From the NCBI RefSeq assembly GCF_016894265.1, contig NZ_CP069791.1, forward strand, positions 1,426,001-1,490,000: a stretch of 64,000 bases of DNA, written 5' to 3'. Positions within the stretch are counted from its first letter, which is position 1. Each line of letters starts with the position of its first letter. Positions 1 to 10,157 of this stretch are shown piece by piece. The stretch comes from Corynebacterium tuberculostearicum (GTDB taxonomy: Bacteria; Actinomycetota; Actinomycetes; Mycobacteriales; Mycobacteriaceae). Below the pieces are notes generated by a model. It had not been told where the DNA came from and searched no databases. It saw nothing but the letters and a program-made list of their open reading frames with translations. Made by a program: the position numbers and the translations under genes.

Positions 1-1
1 A

Positions 2-595
2 GCCGGCGCTTCCTTCGAGCACTTGCACAAGCAACTCGTTGCCATCGATGACCGCGGCATGGCCTCCCACCGGGAGGTACAGATGCTGCGCAGCAATATG
101 AACATGTACAACGAGTGGGCGGTGGACTATGCCGCTAGCCGCAACCTCATCGTTGCGGAAAATGACCATGGCGTTCTCTTCGCCGGCTTTGGGCACCGCT
201 ATCCCACCTTGGAGGTCTACTCCAAGTCCGCGACCTGTGAGCCGTGGCGGCAGTCAGAAGAGGAAATCCGTGCCATGAGCGACCTTGTTCACGCCGCCCA
301 CGCCGCAGTAGGCCGCGAGGTGCCCTGCAATGAGGAGTGGCACCACAAGCCTGCCGATGTCGACGTCGCTCAGCCATGGCGCATCCTCATCAAGCTCCGC
401 ATTTCCACCCTTGCCGGATTCGAAGGCGGCACCAAAATTTACCTCAACACCATCTCGCCCTGGGATTTGCGCGATAGGGTAGTAAGCCAGCTTTATCCCC
501 TGCGCGAGTCCGGGCATGTTGCCCGCTCGGTCCGCGTGGCTACCGAATGTTCGGTACAGCGCAATAGTCTGCTGTATAACCCACAGCTGCGCTAG
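2..595 (+). CDS. DUF4921-like / GalT-branch HIT superfamily protein, C-terminal part
   Basis: The reading frame is open from the first bases of the window, so the gene starts upstream and only about the last 197 codons are present. The visible part begins with an HxHxQ motif (H-L-H-K-Q, about residues 7-11 of the fragment) preceded by Gly-Ala-Ser. This is the signature of the galactose-1-phosphate uridylyltransferase branch of the HIT superfamily, where the middle His is the nucleotidylated residue. A Corynebacterium protein of this kind is usually labelled DUF4921. The substrate cannot be told from the fragment. It ends 30 bases before the convergent yaaA stop. Family assignment rests on the motif and genomic position only. 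Confidence 0.7.
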   Translation, partial: AGASFEHLHKQLVAIDDRGMASHREVQMLRSNMNMYNEWAVDYAASRNLIVAENDHGVLFAGFGHRYPTLEVYSKSATCEPWRQSEEEIRAMSDLVHAAHAAVGREVPCNEEWHHKPADVDVAQPWRILIKLRISTLAGFEGGTKIYLNTISPWDLRDRVVSQLYPLRESGHVARSVRVATECSVQRNSLLYNPQLR

Positions 596-625
596 GTAAG
601 CTGTGCTGAGTAGTTTGCGGTGGGC

Positions 626-1348
626 TTAGCGCTTGACGATGAGCGTGAGCTCACTCGACCCAGGCCCCGGCTCCTCAACTGTCATACCCGCGGCGCGCGC
701 AATGGCGGCAACGTCGGCGGCGCAATAGGCGTCAGCAGGCGAGAGCGCTAACTCGCGGGCTAAAAGGCCCTTGTAGTGCTTATTGAAGTGGCTGACCACC
801 TTGCGCGATCCATCGTCCTGCACGCTTTCCACCCGTACCGTTACCGCATCCTTTACGCGGCCGAGCTGCTGGTAGGTGCCCGAGCGCAGATCCACAATAA
901 GCTCGTCTACCCCCTCGAGCGCCTGCGTAATCTGCTTGCCCCAGCGCGACTTCATGGTGCGGCCGCCAAGCTTCGAGCCTGCCGAAAGCCGGTAATGCGG
1001 AATGGGGTCGCTGGCGCGGAGGACGCCAAAGAGGGCGTCGCCAATAGCAAGGCGCTCCCATGTGGGCAGGGAAGGGGCATCCAAGGCATCAAAAAGCACG
1101 CCGGTATAGCGCAACACGGCCGGCATGGTGGGGGTGGTGAAAAGCCCCTGGTTGGATTCGGCCTCACCGCGTAGCTTTTCGGAAAGCTTGAGTACCTCCA
1201 TGGCCTCGTCTACCGGAAGAGACTGCAGTTCAGCGGCAATTTCTTGTCGGGTGGCATGCAATTGCGGAAAGGACAGCTGGCTGAAGTCAAGGGGCTGTCC
1301 CGTACCGCCATGAGCTTTAGTTTCTGAAGGAGGGAGGATAATGAGCAT
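626..1348 (-). CDS. yaaA: YaaA family peroxide-stress protein
   Basis: The protein has 240 residues from ATG at 1348, close to the usual YaaA length. The N-terminus reads MLIILPPSETK, typical of the family, and the conserved core with GDALFG and HYRLSAGSK follows. In E. coli YaaA lowers free iron and protects DNA during peroxide stress; the molecular mechanism is not clear. An open frame continues upstream into proS, but the ATG at 1348 aligns with the family and lies 6 bases after a TACCCT hexamer, which suggests a leaderless mRNA. The gene is divergent from proS, with only 31 bases between the two start codons. Confidence 0.88.
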   Translation of the reverse strand: MLIILPPSETKAHGGTGQPLDFSQLSFPQLHATRQEIAAELQSLPVDEAMEVLKLSEKLRGEAESNQGLFTTPTMPAVLRYTGVLFDALDAPSLPTWERLAIGDALFGVLRASDPIPHYRLSAGSKLGGRTMKSRWGKQITQALEGVDELIVDLRSGTYQQLGRVKDAVTVRVESVQDDGSRKVVSHFNKHYKGLLARELALSPADAYCAADVAAIARAAGMTVEEPGPGSSELTLIVKR

Positions 1349-1379
1349 ATATACAGGGTAGCGGGGTATATTTTTGTGC
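1349..1379. promoter_or_regulatory. Divergent leaderless promoters of yaaA and proS
   Basis: Only 31 bases separate the two starts. On the plus strand TATATT (1367-1372) lies 7 bases before the proS ATG. On the minus strand TACCCT (1360-1355) lies 6 bases before the yaaA ATG. Both fit the TANNNT -10 consensus of corynebacteria with transcription starting at or next to the start codon. Any -35 element of one gene must overlap the other promoter or its coding region. Confidence 0.6.
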
Positions 1380-3149
1380 ATGATTACCCGCCTTTCTGAA
1401 CTATTTCTCCGTACCCTCCGTGAGGACCCCGCCGATGCCGAGGTCCCTAGCCACAAGCTGCTCGTACGCGCCGGTTATGTACGCCGCGTCGCGCCGGGCG
1501 TTTATACCTGGCTGCCGTTAGGGCTGCGCACCCTGCGCAAGATTGAAGATGTAGTCCGTCAGGAAATGGACGCCATTGGCGGCCAGGAAATGCTCTTTCC
1601 GGCCCTGCTGCCGCGCGAGCCTTATGAAAAGACCAACCGCTGGGTGGAATACGGCGATAACCTCTTCCGCCTGAAGGACCGCAAGAACGCAGATATGCTG
1701 CTTGGACCTACCCACGAGGAAATGTTTGCTAGCGCGGTCAAGGATATGTATTCCTCTTATAAGGATTTCCCGGTCACGCTGTATCAGATTCAGACCAAGT
1801 ACCGCGATGAGGAGCGCCCTCGCGCTGGTGTGCTGCGTGGCCGCGAATTCACGATGAAGGATTCCTACTCCTTCGACATGACCGATGAGGGCTTGGACGA
1901 GTCCTACGGCCGCCACCGCAAGGCGTATCAGAATATCTTCAACCGCCTAGAGATCGATTACGCCATCTGTAAGGCCACCTCTGGTGCCATGGGAGGCTCC
2001 GCCTCCGAGGAATTCCTCGCCGTCTCTGAGGTGGGCGAGGATACCTTTGTGCGCTCCACCGAGGGTGACTACGCAGCCAACGTCGAGGCCGTGGTGACCC
2101 CAGCACCGGCGGAGAAGGATATCGAGGGCCAGCCAGAGGCACAGGAGCATGACACCCCGGGAGCAGAGACCATTGAGAAGCTGGTCGAATGGGCCCAGGG
2201 CGCAGGCATTACTGTCGACGACCGCGAGGCCACCGCTGCAGATACCCTCAAGTGCATGATGGTCAAGCTCTTCCACCCGGCCGCGGAGAGCGAAGAGCGC
2301 GAGTCCGAGTTGGCGGCGGTTCTCATCCCTGGCGATCGCGAGCTGGATGAAAAGCGCCTCGAGGCCGCACTCGAGCCGGTGGAGTTTGAGTTGGCCGGGG
2401 ACAAGGACTTTGCAGACAATGACTTCTTGGTCAAGGGCTATGTGGGCCCGCGCGCCTTGAACGCCAATGGCATCAAGGTCTTGGCCGATCCACGCGTGGT
2501 CAAGGGTACGGCGTGGATTACCGGCGCCGATGCGAGCGAGCGCCACGTGGTTGGCTGCGTAGCCGGACGCGATTTCACCGTGGATGAATTCATTGAGGCC
2601 GCAGAGGTTAAAGAAGGCGACCTGGCTCCCAATAACCAGGGCACCTTGACCTTGGAGCGCGGCATTGAGCTCGGCCATATCTTCCAACTGGGCCGCAAAT
2701 ACACCGAGGCCTTCGATGTCCAGATTTTGGACGAAAACGGCAAGCGCGCCGTTCCTACCATGGGATCCTATGGCATTGGTATCACCCGCATGCTGGCCGT
2801 CCTGGCCGAGCAGCGCCATGACGACAAGGGCCTCAATTGGCCAGTAGCTGTTGCGCCGTACCAGGTACACGTAGCCGTGGCTAACAAGGACGCCGCCGCC
2901 ATGGAGGCCGGCGACAAGCTGGTAGAAGAGCTATCTGACAAGGGACTCGAGGTGCTCTTCGATGACCGCCCGAAGGTTTCCCCAGGTGTGAAATTCAAGG
3001 ATGCAGAGCTCCTTGGCATGCCATTCGTGGCCATCTTGGGCCGTGCCTTCAAGGACGGCAAGATTGAACTGCGCATCCGCGGGGGAGAGACCCTCGAGGT
3101 TCCGGCCGAGGACATCGTGGACAAGATCCTCGAGCTCGTGCGCGGCTAA
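1380..3149 (+). CDS. proS: Prolyl-tRNA synthetase
   Basis: Class II aminoacyl-tRNA synthetase that charges tRNA-Pro. The 589 residues fit the bacterial-type enzyme with an inserted editing domain (about residues 225-410) that clears Ala-tRNA-Pro. Visible landmarks: GPTHEE near residue 110, motif 2 [10 protein letters not shown] near 141, motif 3 GSYGIGITR near 462, then the anticodon-binding domain. The start is the ATG at 1380, giving [10 protein letters not shown]; a TTG six bases upstream is also in frame but is too close to the TATATT -10 box. Single gene with no close downstream partner. Confidence 0.97.
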   Translation: MITRLSELFLRTLREDPADAEVPSHKLLVRAGYVRRVAPGVYTWLPLGLRTLRKIEDVVRQEMDAIGGQEMLFPALLPREPYEKTNRWVEYGDNLFRLKDRKNADMLLGPTHEEMFASAVKDMYSSYKDFPVTLYQIQTKYRDEERPRAGVLRGREFTMKDSYSFDMTDEGLDESYGRHRKAYQNIFNRLEIDYAICKATSGAMGGSASEEFLAVSEVGEDTFVRSTEGDYAANVEAVVTPAPAEKDIEGQPEAQEHDTPGAETIEKLVEWAQGAGITVDDREATAADTLKCMMVKLFHPAAESEERESELAAVLIPGDRELDEKRLEAALEPVEFELAGDKDFADNDFLVKGYVGPRALNANGIKVLADPRVVKGTAWITGADASERHVVGCVAGRDFTVDEFIEAAEVKEGDLAPNNQGTLTLERGIELGHIFQLGRKYTEAFDVQILDENGKRAVPTMGSYGIGITRMLAVLAEQRHDDKGLNWPVAVAPYQVHVAVANKDAAAMEAGDKLVEELSDKGLEVLFDDRPKVSPGVKFKDAELLGMPFVAILGRAFKDGKIELRIRGGETLEVPAEDIVDKILELVRG

Positions 3150-3189
3150 TTGTCCTCGCACGGGCCTGCGGCGGGGTACCGTGGAAGGT

Positions 3190-3552
3190 ATGAACTTTCA
3201 AAAGAATGGGCTTTCCACGGTGCTTTCAGCAATGGGCGTATTGCACTTTGTGAAGCCGAAGACTTTCGAATCCATTGTTCCGCCGCAGCTGCCAGGCCCT
3301 GCGCGCTTTTATAACTTTGCTTCGGGCCTGTGGGAGATTGCCACCGGTGCTTTGCTTCGCCGCCGCGCCACCCGCGGCTTCGGCGGTGCTTCCGCACTCG
3401 CGCTCTTTGCTGCGGTGTGGCCGGCCAATATGTACCACGCCTGGATTGAGCGCAAGGCAGGGTGGGCAAAGAAGCTCTACCACATCATCCGCCAGCCGCT
3501 GCAGGTGTTGTTGATGATGTATGCCTGGAATATCGCCAAGCATGAGGCATAA
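3190..3552 (+). CDS. DoxX-like small membrane protein
   Basis: 120 residues with about three to four hydrophobic segments. The pattern of a Pro-rich PPQLPGPARFYNFASG segment followed by E-I-A-T-G-A resembles the DoxX/DoxD-like family of small integral membrane proteins, whose biochemical role is mostly unknown. The start is the ATG at 3190, 7 bases after TACCGT (3177-3182), so the mRNA is probably leaderless. An upstream extension of this frame overlaps proS and is not credible. A strong hairpin follows. Confidence 0.75.
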   Translation: MNFQKNGLSTVLSAMGVLHFVKPKTFESIVPPQLPGPARFYNFASGLWEIATGALLRRRATRGFGGASALALFAAVWPANMYHAWIERKAGWAKKLYHIIRQPLQVLLMMYAWNIAKHEA

Positions 3553-3592
3553 AGCCGTCTCGGCTGCATGCTAGCCAGTTAGGTCAAGCACA

Positions 3593-3649
3593 AAACCGGC
3601 CTCCTCCCTTACTCCGCGGGGTTTCGCGGGATGGGGAGGAGGCCGGTTT
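3593..3649. terminator. Bidirectional terminator between DoxX-like gene and rpf
   Basis: Long inverted repeat: 3593-3608 (AAACCGGCCTCCTCCC) pairs with 3633-3649, with a smaller CCGCG/CGCGG hairpin in the loop. The stem is flanked by A-rich and T-rich ends, so it can act in both directions between two convergent genes. Confidence 0.8.
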
Positions 3650-3673
3650 CGTGTTAAATGCCGAGGCTATAAA

Positions 3674-4033
<360 letters not shown>

Positions 4034-4035
4034 TT

Positions 4036-4059
4036 AGCTTGCGGAATCTCCTGCAAGCT
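4036..4059. promoter_or_regulatory. Hairpin in the rpf 5' leader
   Basis: AGCTTGC (4036-4042) and GCAAGCT (4053-4059) form a perfect 7-bp stem with a 10-base loop, 33-56 bases upstream of the rpf start. Leaders of actinobacterial rpf genes are often regulated, but I could not match this one to a known riboswitch. Confidence 0.35.
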
Positions 4060-4185
4060 CATGGTGAACCAACCTACGCACGCTAGAGGAGCCGAAGCAA
4101 TGCATAGGGCCGTAGAGGTTGCTGCCATTTCGCTGGCCCGTTGTCAGGGGATGGACAGGTGGGGGCTGGCCGGGGTGGTAGTGGT

Positions 4186-5037
4186 CTAGCGCATGCCGTG
4201 GGACTCTGCCGCGATGCCAATGAGCCACGTAACCCATTCCTGATCCGGGGATTCTTCCTGCGCTGCACCCGTTGCGGCAGCGGACCACTTGCGGCCGTCG
4301 TGTTCGGCAAGGCCATCGATAAAGGCCAGGGCGGAAGCAGAATCGTGGGGCAGTTCTTGCTCTCCGGAGGTATAGGCCGACTCCGGCTGCGGAATGTTGC
4401 CGTAACGGGCAAGTGCGTCCTGGAGGGCGTCGATGCGGCGATGATGAACAGCGAGGCGATGATCCACCTTATCCTCGTGCTCGGGGCCAACGTAGGCGCG
4501 GGCGAAATCTAGACCGTATACCTGCTCATACTCCCAGCTCAGAAGATCGGCAGCGCTTTTTTGCTCCGGTTGGGAAAGCTCGGGGATATCCGGGGCATCG
4601 CCGGGCAGCCAGGCATTGAGCGCGATGGCCTGCTCGGTAACTAGGGTGCGCGATTCAACGGTGACCTCATCGGCGGCCTCGGTGGTAGCGGAGGCGGCAT
4701 TCTCCATAATTTCACCAGAGTCTGCGGCGTGATTGGCCTCGGTAGGGCGCTCTACCTCGCAGGAGCGTGGGGGATTGCCAGCATCATCCGTGCCGCATAG
4801 CCGCGTAATTTCGGCATACAGGGCGTCCGCCTGGGAGCTGCGCAGCCCTGCGGCATGGTCATCGACGCCGCTGAGGGACAAGGCGTCGGTTGCGGCGGCG
4901 TCGGCAAGCGCCAGCAGCCTGCTTTCTGGCCGCGGGCCAAAATAGTCGACGACGGAATCAACCGCTTGGCACCCAGCCAAGGCGGGCAGGGTGGCGGTTG
5001 TGGCTACGAGGGTCAAAGCTAAACGTCGGCGGTTCAC
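4186..5037 (-). CDS. Lipoprotein with ferritin-like DUF4439 domain
   Basis: 283 residues from GTG at 5037 (VNRRRLALTL). The N-terminus is a lipoprotein signal with the lipobox LAGC near residue 22, so the mature protein is lipid-anchored outside the membrane. The rest is Ala-rich and helical; the C-terminal half (LLSWEYEQVYG, then LDFARAYVG and HRRIDAL) looks like a DUF4439 ferritin-like four-helix domain. Function unknown. The GTG lies 7 bases after TACAGT on the minus strand, so the mRNA is probably leaderless. Divergent from rimP, a neighbourhood kept in other corynebacteria. Confidence 0.72.
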   Translation of the reverse strand: MNRRRLALTLVATTATLPALAGCQAVDSVVDYFGPRPESRLLALADAAATDALSLSGVDDHAAGLRSSQADALYAEITRLCGTDDAGNPPRSCEVERPTEANHAADSGEIMENAASATTEAADEVTVESRTLVTEQAIALNAWLPGDAPDIPELSQPEQKSAADLLSWEYEQVYGLDFARAYVGPEHEDKVDHRLAVHHRRIDALQDALARYGNIPQPESAYTSGEQELPHDSASALAFIDGLAEHDGRKWSAAATGAAQEESPDQEWVTWLIGIAAESHGMR

Positions 5038-5075
5038 GCAAAAGACTGTACCTCGTAGCACGTAGGCTAGTGGGC
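5038..5075. promoter_or_regulatory. Divergent leaderless promoters of the DUF4439 gene and rimP
   Basis: Plus strand: TAGGCT (5063-5068) followed by 7 bases and the rimP ATG at 5076. Minus strand: TACAGT (5050-5045) followed by 7 bases and GTG at 5037. Only 38 bases separate the two start codons. Confidence 0.6.
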
Positions 5076-5615
5076 ATGGCTTTCCCAGATGCACAACAAT
5101 TGACCGATCTCCTGCAACCCAAACTGGCTGAGCGGGGATTGGACGTAGAAGATATTAAAACCACCAAGGCGGGAAAGAAATCCCAGGTCATTATCCGTAT
5201 TGACGGCGATAAACGCCCTAGCTCCGATGTGCTGGAGGAAGTATCCAACGAGATTTCTGCCTTCTTTGATGACAAGGAAGCGCAAGGAGAGCTGAACTTC
5301 GGCGCCGGCTATACCTTGGAGGTCTCCACCCCCGGTGTGGACTTGCCGCTCACCGCCCCGCGCCACTGGCGCCGCAATCGGGGGCGCAAGGTCTCCTTTG
5401 ACCTTGGCGATGGCAAGACTCAATCGGCGCGCATTGGCGCGCTTAACGACGCCGCCGATGCCGTAATCCTCATCACGGCAAGCAAAAAGGACGTGCAGGC
5501 GCGCGCCGAACGATTGGAAAACATTGCCCGGGCAGTGGTAGAAATTGAGTTTGCACAGCCGTCCGAACAGGAGCTAGAGGCAGTGCGAAAGACGTTTGAA
5601 GAAGCCGAGAATTAA
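5076..5615 (+). CDS. rimP: Ribosome maturation factor RimP
   Basis: 179 residues. RimP assists assembly of the 30S subunit. The family core is seen in VEDIKTTKAG, in the segment around VSNEISAFFDD, and in LEVSTPGVDLPL. Its place directly before nusA is the standard bacterial rimP-nusA-ylxR-infB order. The start is the ATG at 5076 (MAFPDAQQ), 7 bases after a TAGGCT box; the longer open frame upstream overlaps the divergent gene and is not real. Confidence 0.93.
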   Translation: MAFPDAQQLTDLLQPKLAERGLDVEDIKTTKAGKKSQVIIRIDGDKRPSSDVLEEVSNEISAFFDDKEAQGELNFGAGYTLEVSTPGVDLPLTAPRHWRRNRGRKVSFDLGDGKTQSARIGALNDAADAVILITASKKDVQARAERLENIARAVVEIEFAQPSEQELEAVRKTFEEAEN

Positions 5616-5638
5616 CCGGCAACCGAGAGGAATGACAA

Positions 5639-6655
5639 GTGAATATTGATCTACAGGCACTTCGTACCATCGAGTCCGAGCGCAACGTCCCCGTAAATGA
5701 CTTGCTGGAAGCGATTGCGGGTGCCTTGTTGTATTCCTACCTGGATTACCGCGAGTCTAATGCTGGCGGCAAGGTAGAAGGCGCCAAGTCCCGCGTCGAT
5801 ATCGACGCCATCACCGGTGCGGTCAGCGTCATTGTCTCGGAGCGCGACCCAGAAACTGGGGAAGTAACCACCGAATACGATGACACCCCGGAAAACTTTG
5901 GACGCGTGGGCGCACAGGCCGTGCGCGAGGCCATCCTGCGCAAGTTGCGCGAGGCCGAGGCAGAGCGCACCTATGATTCCTACTCGGAGCTTACCGGCCG
6001 CGTTGTCAGCGGCATCGTCCAGCGCGATGCGCGCGCTAATGCCCGCGGCATCGTCGTGGTCCAGCTGGGCTCTGAGCTGGAGTCCCAGGATGGCATCTTG
6101 CTGCCGGCTGAGCAGATTCCGGGTGAAAAGCTCGAGCATGGTGACCGCATTAAGGCCTATGTCGTAGGCGTTAACCGCAATGGCGCCCAGGTACAGATCA
6201 ATCTCTCCCGCACCCACCCGGAGCTGGTGCGTGGCCTTTTCGAGCTCGAAGTTCCCGAAGTTGCTGATGGCACCGTAGAAATGATTGCCATCGCCCGCGA
6301 GGCAGGACACCGTTCCAAGGTGGCTGTTGTGGGCCATGCCAAGGGCCTGAACGCTAAGGGTGCCTGCATTGGCCCGCGCGGTCAGCGCGTCAATAACATC
6401 ATGCGCCAGCTTGGCGGTGAAAAGATTGACATTATCGACTTCAGCGAGGATCCAACGGTCTACGTAGGCAACGCATTGGCTCCCTCGAAGGTGGTCAAGG
6501 TCACCGTTGTAGACAACGAGGCGCAAATCGCGCGCGTGGTGGTGCCGGATTACCAGCTGTCTCTGGCTATTGGTAAAGAGGGGCAGAATGCCCGTCTTGC
6601 TGCCCGTTTGACCGGTTGGAAGATCGATATTCACTCGGACGCTGACGCTAATTAA
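5639..6655 (+). CDS. nusA: Transcription termination/antitermination factor NusA
   Basis: 338 residues from GTG at 5639. Domains in order: N-terminal RNA-polymerase-binding domain (1-125), S1 domain (about 130-200), and two KH domains (about 215-338, with GPRGQRVNNI and GKEGQNARLAARLTGW as the two GxxG-type loops). It lacks the C-terminal acidic repeats of the E. coli protein, as is usual in actinobacteria. It binds RNA polymerase and nascent RNA and modulates pausing. It lies 23 bases after rimP, in the same operon. Confidence 0.96.
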   Translation: MNIDLQALRTIESERNVPVNDLLEAIAGALLYSYLDYRESNAGGKVEGAKSRVDIDAITGAVSVIVSERDPETGEVTTEYDDTPENFGRVGAQAVREAILRKLREAEAERTYDSYSELTGRVVSGIVQRDARANARGIVVVQLGSELESQDGILLPAEQIPGEKLEHGDRIKAYVVGVNRNGAQVQINLSRTHPELVRGLFELEVPEVADGTVEMIAIAREAGHRSKVAVVGHAKGLNAKGACIGPRGQRVNNIMRQLGGEKIDIIDFSEDPTVYVGNALAPSKVVKVTVVDNEAQIARVVVPDYQLSLAIGKEGQNARLAARLTGWKIDIHSDADAN

Positions 6656-6739
6656 GGATCTGCGCTTTTGTAGCGTAGGCTAGTAAACGGCCCAGTTGCA
6701 GATTGGGGCATATTGGCGACGCGAAAAGTAAGGAGTTGA

Positions 6740-7087
6740 ATGTCTGAGAGAGTAAGACTCCGGACCTGCATCGCTACTCGCCGCCGCCTGCCAGATACGG
6801 ACTTGCTACGGGTGGTCATTGACCACGATGATCCGCACGGCCGCCGTCTGGTAGCAGATCCACACCGCCGGCTTCCCGGCCGTGGGGCGTGGATTAGCCC
6901 CACTCTTTCTGCACTCGAGCTAGCGGAGCGCAAACGCGCCTTCAAGCGCGCGCTTCGAACGTCCGCACCCGTGGACACAGGTCAGGTACGGCAGTACTTG
7001 GAAGCGCATAGCGGACAGGTACCTAGCGTGGAAAACGCCGCGTTGGATTCGTACGAACCAGAGTTACAAAGGAAGACCGAACACTGA
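6740..7087 (+). CDS. ylxR: YlxR (DUF448) RNA-binding protein
   Basis: 115 residues. RTCI at 8-11 and GRGAW at 47-51 are the conserved family motifs (RTC and GRGAY/W). YlxR is a small basic protein usually encoded between nusA and infB; studies in other bacteria link it to RNase P or to gene regulation. The RBS AAGGAG lies upstream of the ATG. The last 30 residues are acidic and poorly conserved. Confidence 0.9.
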   Translation: MSERVRLRTCIATRRRLPDTDLLRVVIDHDDPHGRRLVADPHRRLPGRGAWISPTLSALELAERKRAFKRALRTSAPVDTGQVRQYLEAHSGQVPSVENAALDSYEPELQRKTEH

Positions 7088-7193
7088 TGAGCGCACAACG
7101 ATGAAGCATCAGCGATGAAAGTCCTACACACCTAACTAGGGGTCAGGCCAGTTTCCGCGGCCTTGACTCCTAGTCGATACCAAGAGGAGACAA

Positions 7194-10028
7194 GTGCCCG
7201 GAAAGCTACGTGTTCACGAGCTCGCAAAGCAGCTCGGAGTAACCAGCAAGGAACTGCTCGCCACCCTGAAAGAACAGGGTGAGTTTGTAAAGACTGCTTC
7301 TTCCACCATCGAACCGCCGGTGATTAAGAAGATGCGAGCTCATTATGAAGCACAGTCGGGCGGCGATGACGCCGCCGAGAAGAAGCAAGACAATAAGCCT
7401 GCCAAGGGTGCCGCTAAGAGCACTACAAAGGAGGGCGCTCCTAAGCCAGGTGCGAAGGCCGCTGCACCCAAGCCGGGCGCAGAGGCGCCAAAGCCAGGCG
7501 CGAAGGCCGCTGGACCGAAGCCTGGCCAGGGCGCACCGAAGCCGGGACAGGGTGCTGCTGCTAAGCCGGGCGCAAAGCCAGCTGCCCCGAAGCCTGGTGC
7601 TAAGCCTGCTGCACCGAAGCCTGGCCAGGGCGCACCGAAGCCTGGCCAGGGCGCACCGAAGCCAGGACAGGCTGGCGGCAAGAAGTCGGGCGAGCGCCCG
7701 ACCCCAGGCAATTCCATGCCTCGTCCAATGCCGAAGCCAGGCGGTTCCCGTCGCGTAGCCAATAACCCGTTCTCCACGGGTGGCGGCGACAACCGTCCGG
7801 GCCCCCGCCCAGGCGGCTCCAAGGGGCAGCGTGGCGGCAATAAGCCAGGCGATAACCGCGGTAAGCGCGGTGGCCAGAACGAGGGCGGAAATAACCGCCA
7901 GGGTGGCAATAACCAGGGCGGCGGCGGTCGTCGTCCATCCCCGGCCATGATGCCGTCCCACCCGAACCCTGCGTCGATGCCGTCTAAGGCACCGAGCGGC
8001 GGTGGACGTGGTGGTCGCGGTCGAGGCGGTCGCGGTGGTCCGAGTCACGGTGGCCCAGGTGGTGGCCGTTCAGGCGGTTTCCGCGGAGGCGGACGCGGCG
8101 GACGTCGCGGCGGCACCGCGGGTGCATTCGGCCGCCCAGGTGGCGCTCCACGTAAGGGCAAGAAGTCCAAGCGTCAGAAGCGCCATGAGTACGAGGAGCA
8201 GCAAAAGCATGTCGTAGGCGGCGTGCGCTTGCCAGACGGCAAGGGCCAGACCGTCCGCCTGCGTCGTGGCGCATCCCTATCTGACTTCGCCGAGAAGATC
8301 GGCGCGGATCCAGCAGCACTGGTGCAGGCACTGTTCAACCTCGGTGAAATGGTGACGGCAACCGCTTCCGTATCGGAAGATACGCTGCAGCTGCTTGGCT
8401 CCGAGATCAACTACAACGTCGAGGTCGTCTCCCCTGAGGACGAGGACCGCGAGCTGCTCGAGTCCTTCGACCTGAAGTTCGGCGAGGACGAAGGCGACGA
8501 GGAAGCACTGGAGAATCGTCCTCCAGTCGTCTCCGTTATGGGTCACGTTGACCACGGTAAGACCCGCCTGTTGGACGCCATCCGTAAGACCAACGAGGGC
8601 GCCCGCGAGGAAGGCGGTATCACCCAGGGCATTGGTGCCTACCAAACCACGGTGGACGTGGACGGCGAGCGCACCATCACCTTCCTGGATACCCCGGGCC
8701 ACGAGGCCTTTACCGCCATGCGTGCCCGTGGTGCTAAGTCCACCGACTTGGCCATCCTCGTGGTTGCCGCCGATGACGGCGTCATGCCACAGACCGTGGA
8801 GGCCATCAACCACGCCAAGGCTGCTGATATTCCGGTCGTCGTGGCTGTGAACAAGGTGGATAAGCCGGAAGCTCAGCCGGATAAGATCCGTGGCCAGCTC
8901 ACCGAGTACGGCCTGGTTCCGGAAGAGTACGGCGGTGACACCATGTTCGTGGATATCTCCGCGAAGCAGGGCAAGAACATTGACCAGTTGCTTGAGTCGG
9001 TCATCCTGACCGCGGATGCCGCCTTGGAGCTGACCGCTAACCCGGACATGGACGCACAGGGCGTGGCCATTGAGTCGCACCTGGATCGCGGCCGTGGTCC
9101 GGTGGCAACGGTCATCATTCAGCGCGGTACCTTGCACGTGGGTGACTCAATCGTCGTCGGTGATGCGCACGGTCGTGTCCGCCGCATGCTCGATGAGTTC
9201 GGCGAAGACGTCAAAGAGGCTGGCCCATCCCGTCCGGTGCAGGTCCAGGGCCTGTCCGGTGTGCCGGGTGCAGGCGATAACCTGCTCGTGGTGGAAGATG
9301 ACCGCGTCGCCCGCCAGATTGCTAACCAGCGTGATGCGCGCAAGCGCTCTGCCCTGCAGGCCAAGCAGCGAAAGCGCGTCTCCCTGGAGGATCTGGACAA
9401 GGTATTGCAGGAGACTTCGACCCTCAACCTCATCCTCAAGGGCGACAACGCCGGTTCCGTCGAGGCACTGGAAGATGCCCTGCTGGATATCAAGACCGAG
9501 GACGAAGTCGAGCTCAACATCATCGACCGTGGTGTCGGTGCTGTGACCGAGACCAACGTATCTCTTGCAGCGGCTTCCGACGCCGTCATTATTGCCTTCA
9601 ACACTCGTGCGGAGGGCAAGGCGACGGAGATGGCTACCCAAGAGGGCGTGGATATTCGTTACTACACGATCATCTACAAGGCCATCGAAGAGGTCGAGGC
9701 TGCGCTCAAGGGCATGCTCAAGCCGATTTACGAGGAACGCGACACCGGTGCTGCCGAAATCCGCGCCCTGTTCAAGTCCTCCGCGGTGGGTACCATCGCC
9801 GGCTGCATGGTTACCGAGGGCAAGGTTGTCCGCAACGGCAAGGTTCGCCTGCTGCGCGATAACAACGTCATCACTGCCGACGCCAAGATTGAATCCTTGC
9901 GCCATGAAAAAGATGACGCAACCGAAATCAAGGCCGGCTACGAGTGCGGTATGGTGCTCTCTTACCCGGATATTCAGGTAGGCGACATCATCCAGGCCTA
10001 CGAAGAGGTCGAGGTTCCGCGTACCTAG
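7194..10028 (+). CDS. infB: Translation initiation factor IF-2
   Basis: 944 residues from GTG at 7194 with GAGGAG just upstream. An IF2N-type segment (1-55) is followed by a very long low-complexity region (about 60-325) rich in Lys, Pro, Gly and Ala with PKPG(A/Q) repeats and then Gly/Arg-rich stretches. A second IF2N domain precedes the GTPase domain, with G1 GHVDHGKT near residue 450, G3 DTPGHEAF and G4 NKVDKP. Domains II-IV follow. It places initiator tRNA on the 30S subunit and promotes subunit joining. It ends at a strong terminator, so it is not co-transcribed with rbfA here. Confidence 0.97.
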   Translation: MPGKLRVHELAKQLGVTSKELLATLKEQGEFVKTASSTIEPPVIKKMRAHYEAQSGGDDAAEKKQDNKPAKGAAKSTTKEGAPKPGAKAAAPKPGAEAPKPGAKAAGPKPGQGAPKPGQGAAAKPGAKPAAPKPGAKPAAPKPGQGAPKPGQGAPKPGQAGGKKSGERPTPGNSMPRPMPKPGGSRRVANNPFSTGGGDNRPGPRPGGSKGQRGGNKPGDNRGKRGGQNEGGNNRQGGNNQGGGGRRPSPAMMPSHPNPASMPSKAPSGGGRGGRGRGGRGGPSHGGPGGGRSGGFRGGGRGGRRGGTAGAFGRPGGAPRKGKKSKRQKRHEYEEQQKHVVGGVRLPDGKGQTVRLRRGASLSDFAEKIGADPAALVQALFNLGEMVTATASVSEDTLQLLGSEINYNVEVVSPEDEDRELLESFDLKFGEDEGDEEALENRPPVVSVMGHVDHGKTRLLDAIRKTNEGAREEGGITQGIGAYQTTVDVDGERTITFLDTPGHEAFTAMRARGAKSTDLAILVVAADDGVMPQTVEAINHAKAADIPVVVAVNKVDKPEAQPDKIRGQLTEYGLVPEEYGGDTMFVDISAKQGKNIDQLLESVILTADAALELTANPDMDAQGVAIESHLDRGRGPVATVIIQRGTLHVGDSIVVGDAHGRVRRMLDEFGEDVKEAGPSRPVQVQGLSGVPGAGDNLLVVEDDRVARQIANQRDARKRSALQAKQRKRVSLEDLDKVLQETSTLNLILKGDNAGSVEALEDALLDIKTEDEVELNIIDRGVGAVTETNVSLAAASDAVIIAFNTRAEGKATEMATQEGVDIRYYTIIYKAIEEVEAALKGMLKPIYEERDTGAAEIRALFKSSAVGTIAGCMVTEGKVVRNGKVRLLRDNNVITADAKIESLRHEKDDATEIKAGYECGMVLSYPDIQVGDIIQAYEEVEVPRT
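7440..7680 (+). repeat. PKPG(A/Q) tandem-like repeats inside infB
   Basis: The coding sequence repeats units encoding [15 protein letters not shown] and KPGAKPAA, with a nearly identical 15-bp unit (GCACCGAAGCCTGGC and variants) several times between 7500 and 7670. Repeats of this kind can change in copy number between strains by slippage or recombination. Confidence 0.7.
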
Positions 10029-10043
10029 TCCGCAAGCGGCGTA

Positions 10044-10095
10044 AATAAAATCGCCAGGTGTTTCCCCGATTGGGGAAGCCCTGGCGATTTTATTT
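10044..10095 (+). terminator. Rho-independent terminator after infB
   Basis: AATAAAATCGCCAGG (10044-10058) pairs with 10081-10095, with a second CCCC/GGGG hairpin in the loop. The T-rich 3' arm gives a classical terminator; it can also work for the minus-strand accessory operon. Confidence 0.85.
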
Positions 10096-10157
10096 GCAGC
10101 TTCTGCTGAACTTTAGTATTTAAACTATCTAGACAGGTTTACGACAAGTTGGGTTTG

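Noticed and set aside
1947..2870. Long minus-strand frame opposite proS
   Set aside because: No recognisable protein features, and it lies entirely within a well-supported gene.
5651..6634. 327-codon minus-strand frame opposite nusA
   Set aside because: Shadow of nusA; composition follows the complementary codons.
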